Assembly: GCA_023392225.1 (NCBI GenBank)
Contig: JAEVZM010000301.1
Coordinates: 1 to 5,560, forward strand
DNA from: Pseudomonadota bacterium
Lineage (GTDB): Bacteria > Pseudomonadota > Alphaproteobacteria > Rhizobiales > Kaistiaceae
Length of the DNA: 5,560 nucleotides
Reading direction: 5' to 3'
The notes under the pieces were generated by a model. The model was not told where the DNA came from, did not search any database, and was given only the letters and a program-made list of their open reading frames with translations. The position numbers and the translations under genes were made by a program. Shown piece by piece: positions 4,977 to 5,560 of the stretch (position 1 is its first letter; the number at the start of each line of letters is the position of its first letter).

Positions 4977-5560
4977 TGGTAATTCGCTTGGTTGGCGAGG
5001 TCGTAGAGCCGTGCCTCCTCATGGAGCTGCGTCACCAGCTCCGCCGGCAGCGGCGCCAGCGCGTCGGCCGGGCGGTCGAGCCGCGGCGTCGAGGAGAGCA
5101 GCGCCCGCGTATAGGCATGGCGAGGATCGCGGAGCACCGCCGCCGTCTCGCCCGCCTCGAGCACCCGCCCGGCATGCAGCACGGTGACCGTCTGGCAGAG
5201 CTTCGCCACCAGCCCGAGGTCGTGGGTGACGAACAGCACCGCCGCGTTGTCGCGGTGCTGGAGGTCGTGGATGAGGCGCAGGATCTGGCGCTGCACCGTC
5301 ACATCGAGCGCCGTGGTCGGCTCGTCGGCCACCACCAGCCGCGGCCGGCACGAGAAGGCGATGGCGATCAGCACGCGCTGGCGCATGCCGCCCGACAGCT
5401 CGTGCGGATAGGCCGCCAGCACCCGGCCCGGATCGCGAATCGCGACGTCGCCGAGGAGGTCGCGCGCCCGCTCCCGCGCCTCCCGCCGCGACAGGCCGAG
5501 CTTCAGCCGGAGCACCGCCGCCACCTGCTCGCCGATCCGCTTCACCGGGTTGAGCGAGGT
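4973..5560 (-). CDS. Peptide/nickel-type ABC importer, first ATP-binding subunit (DppD/OppD-like), N-terminal part outside the window
   Basis: The reading frame is open to the right edge. Its first visible codons give TSLNPVKRIGEQ, the end of the Q-loop region, so Walker A and roughly the first third of the protein lie beyond 5560. The visible 195 residues contain signature LSGGMRQRVLIAIAF, Walker B LVVADE, D-loop PTTALD, the H-loop in FVTHDLGLV, and the oligopeptide-transporter motif HAYTRALLSSTPRLD. All NTPase elements seen are intact. As in its partner, the C-terminus (ending in LANQANYQ) is short and has no cysteines after HAYT. It pairs with the downstream ATPase: the stop TGA (4975-4973) overlaps that gene's ATG in the sequence ATGA. 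In such operons the binding protein and two permeases usually lie upstream, which here means to the right of the window. Confidence 0.93.
   Translation of the reverse strand, partial: TSLNPVKRIGEQVAAVLRLKLGLSRREARERARDLLGDVAIRDPGRVLAAYPHELSGGMRQRVLIAIAFSCRPRLVVADEPTTALDVTVQRQILRLIHDLQHRDNAAVLFVTHDLGLVAKLCQTVTVLHAGRVLEAGETAAVLRDPRHAYTRALLSSTPRLDRPADALAPLPAELVTQLHEEARLYDLANQANYQ

Noticed and set aside
4209..4982. A 257-codon + strand frame opposite the DppF-like gene
   Set aside because: It is an antisense shadow of a gene with a full set of ABC ATPase motifs and has no domain of its own.
4227..5152. An 18-base identical direct repeat (4227-4244 and 5135-5152)
   Set aside because: It falls in the same place in the two paralogous ATPase genes, encoding the shared GETAAV region, so it reflects gene homology and not a mobile or regulatory repeat.

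Overview
The window is a GC-rich stretch of chromosome, most likely from an alphaproteobacterium of the order Hyphomicrobiales (Rhizobiales). The evidence is high GC with G/C-ending codons, alphaproteobacterial-type protein sequences, and the gene order lnt - XRE-family regulator - metK - trmB, which I know from rhizobia and their relatives. This assignment rests on recalled family resemblance, not on a database search.

Layout. Positions 1-1457 (+) hold most of lnt, the apolipoprotein N-acyltransferase; its N-terminus lies outside the window. A 161-bp gap follows with possible control signals. Positions 1619-2047 (+) encode a small HTH regulator of the PhrR/PraR type. A 197-bp gap (2048-2244) contains two hairpins, a three-copy 12-bp tandem repeat overlapping a weak promoter candidate, and a G-rich ribosome binding site. 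metK (2245-3423, +, TTG start) makes S-adenosylmethionine, and trmB (3432-4118, +, GTG start) follows 8 nt later. On the minus strand, converging on trmB with a 6-bp gap, are two ATP-binding subunits of a peptide/nickel-type ABC importer. They overlap by 4 nt, and the upstream one runs off the right edge.

How the genes fit together. metK and trmB form an obvious functional pair: SAM production and a SAM-consuming tRNA m7G methyltransferase. lnt performs the last step of lipoprotein maturation in the inner membrane. The regulator between them is a housekeeping-neighbourhood DNA-binding protein whose rhizobial relatives have been linked to acid response, biofilm and quorum sensing. The ABC genes are the distal end of a separate uptake operon transcribed the opposite way.

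I see no mobile element, CRISPR array, tRNA, rRNA or clear new biological system. The parts most worth a second look are the metK upstream region (repeat plus hairpin) and the start and upstream region of the regulator gene. There is no gene-free stretch longer than 300 bases.
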